Assembly: GCA_016186525.1 (NCBI GenBank)
Contig: JACPLM010000012.1
Location: 843 to 6,804 of the forward strand
DNA from: Candidatus Nealsoniibacteriota bacterium
Lineage (GTDB): Bacteria; Patescibacteriota; Minisyncoccia; Minisyncoccales; MHMH01
DNA length: 5,962 nucleotides
Direction of reading: 5' to 3'
The notes beneath the pieces are model-generated. The model ran no database searches and had not been told where the DNA came from. It saw only the letters and a program-made list of their open reading frames with translations. Shown in pieces: positions 5,090 to 5,962 of the stretch. A program made the position numbers and the translations under genes. Position 1 is the stretch's first letter. The number at the start of each line of letters is the position of its first letter.

Positions 5090-5485
5090 ATGCCAAAGCA
5101 GAAAATAGTATTAATTGAAGACGATGAAACTCTTGCCGAAGTTCTTTATTCGGAGCTTACCGAGGCAGGTTTTGATGTTTCTCCGGCATTCGACGGCAAG
5201 GAGGGACTAAAGCAGGCGAAAGAAAAAAAGCCCGATCTTGTTTTATTAGACCTTATTTTGCCCGAAATGCACGGCTTTGAAGTTTTAGAAGAACTTAAAA
5301 AATCTCCCGACACAGTTAATATACCGGTGATTATTCTTAGCTTGCTTGGCGAAGATGAAGACATAAAGAAGGGCTTGAAGCTTGGCGCTAACGATTATAT
5401 TGTCAAATCAAGCCATGCTATCGCTGAAATCGTTGAAAAAGTCAAAAACTTTTTTGCAAAAGAATCTCATCCGCAAGCTAAATAA
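5090..5485 (+). CDS. Single-domain response regulator (CheY-like receiver)
   Basis: This 131-aa protein is a lone receiver domain. The acidic pocket is EDD (10-12), the phospho-acceptor is Asp54 (VLLDLILPEMHGFE), the switch residue is Ser84 (VIILS) and the conserved lysine is Lys106 (NDYIVKSS). Length matches one receiver, followed only by a short polar tail (ESHPQAK), so there is no DNA-binding or enzymatic output. It probably accepts phosphate from one or both upstream kinases and either acts by protein contact or passes phosphate on. It starts 50 nt after the second kinase with its own promoter-like sequence and no Shine-Dalgarno. The next gene begins 28 nt downstream with no terminator between them. 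Confidence 0.94.
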   Translation: MPKQKIVLIEDDETLAEVLYSELTEAGFDVSPAFDGKEGLKQAKEKKPDLVLLDLILPEMHGFEVLEELKKSPDTVNIPVIILSLLGEDEDIKKGLKLGANDYIVKSSHAIAEIVEKVKNFFAKESHPQAK

Positions 5486-5513
5486 TATCAAAAATAACAA
5501 AGAGTAAAAATTT

Positions 5514-5962
5514 TTGGCGCTATTTGCCGGTAAGAGAAATTTTTATATTTCAGTTGCTATTTTTCTAGCTGTTACTCTACCCGTTATAATTACGGGTTTT
5601 TTAAGATATCAGGAACTTGACCGCGACATGACTCAATTGGCGGTGACCCGCAGGCAAGCTCTTGCTCATTTAGCTTCTAATCAGATTGAAGCCAGTTTTG
5701 ATAATATTATAGATTTGGGCGTATTTTTTTCCCGCAACGCGGAATTTCAGCAATTCATTGCAGCTGGCAAGTGGGATAAGGCCATACAATTATTGGGCAA
5801 TCCCATTGAAGATTTTCCTTGGATGGACAACATTGCTCTTTTTAATCCGGAAGGGACTATGCTGGCTTCAATTATGCCGCTTACAACTATAGGCCAAAAT
5901 TTCAGTTTCCGCGATTATTACAAAGGAGTGAGTAAAAATTGGCAGCCGTATATATCTGAAAT
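5514..5962 (+). CDS. Membrane-anchored sensor with dCache-like domain, 5' part only
   Basis: An open frame runs to the window edge (149 codons and 2 nt). I place the start at TTG 5514, because TAA at 5505-5507 is in frame, AAAGAG (5499-5504) lies 9 nt upstream, and this start gives a sensible N-terminus: MALFAGKRN, then a membrane helix (10-30). The first in-frame ATG (codon 39) would lose the helix. The rest looks extracytoplasmic: a long helix (about 32-75), then FPWMDNIALFNPEG and GQNFSFRDYYKGV (128-139), the pattern of dCache ligand-binding domains. Such proteins usually continue into a histidine kinase, chemoreceptor or diguanylate cyclase; a kinase fits the neighbours but is unseen. It probably belongs to the response regulator's operon. 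The non-ATG start kept this gene out of simple ATG-based calling. Confidence 0.78.
   Translation, partial: MALFAGKRNFYISVAIFLAVTLPVIITGFLRYQELDRDMTQLAVTRRQALAHLASNQIEASFDNIIDLGVFFSRNAEFQQFIAAGKWDKAIQLLGNPIEDFPWMDNIALFNPEGTMLASIMPLTTIGQNFSFRDYYKGVSKNWQPYISE
5579..5602 (+). terminator. Terminator-like hairpin inside the sensor gene
   Basis: ACCCGT (5579-5584) and ACGGGT (5592-5597) with a 7-nt loop are followed by TTTTT (5598-5602). It falls within codons 22-30 of the sensor gene, in the membrane helix. It may partly end the response-regulator transcript, or simply reflect codons for the hydrophobic segment. The stem is short (6 bp). Confidence 0.35.

Noticed and set aside
1..5962. CRISPR array or tandem repeats
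   Set aside because: No regularly spaced direct repeats were seen; the only notable direct repeat is the tRNA-Trp end.

Overview
The window looks like chromosomal DNA of a Candidate Phyla Radiation (Patescibacteria, probably Parcubacteria-like) bacterium. This is inferred from moderate-to-low GC, very short gene spacers, several genes without a Shine-Dalgarno sequence, tRNAs without an encoded CCA, the 'ASHQLRTPLTGIKW' H-box style of the histidine kinases, and a small coiled-coil protein of a type I associate with these genomes. TAA, TAG and TGA all end plausible genes, so nothing suggests a recoded UGA.

Region 1 (1-510) is a translation cluster on the + strand: tRNA-Tyr(GTA), tRNA-Thr(GGT), rpmG (ribosomal protein L33), tRNA-Trp(CCA), then a terminator-like hairpin. 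The Tyr and Thr tRNAs share an unusual change: A replaces G18 in the D loop and G replaces T55 in the T loop, the two partners of the classical D/T-loop contact. tRNA-Trp keeps the normal pair.

Region 2 (511-1380) is gene-poor. It holds an exact 20-bp second copy of the 3' end of tRNA-Trp (attachment-site-like), compact palindromes, and one minus-strand transcription unit. That unit runs from a consensus sigma70-type promoter (TTGACA-17-TATAAT) through a 5'-UTR dyad to a 109-aa membrane protein and a bidirectional terminator. Then come a perfect 10-bp hairpin, a promoter, an 83-aa coiled-coil protein and a canonical terminator (1380-1693).

Region 3 (1713-5962) is a signal-transduction cassette on the + strand. 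The first gene encodes a 745-aa soluble protein joining a ferredoxin-reductase-like FAD/NAD(P)H module to two PAS domains and a complete histidine kinase core. It overlaps by 11 nt a second soluble PAS histidine kinase (353 aa), whose PAS domain carries a cysteine cluster and whose kinase core is a close paralogue of the first. A lone receiver protein (131 aa) follows from its own promoter, and then the start of a membrane-anchored sensor with a dCache-like extracytoplasmic domain that runs off the window. The suggested logic is that two cytoplasmic, redox-type kinases and possibly a membrane sensor feed one receiver with no DNA-binding domain. The FNR-PAS-PAS-kinase fusion is the most striking object here.
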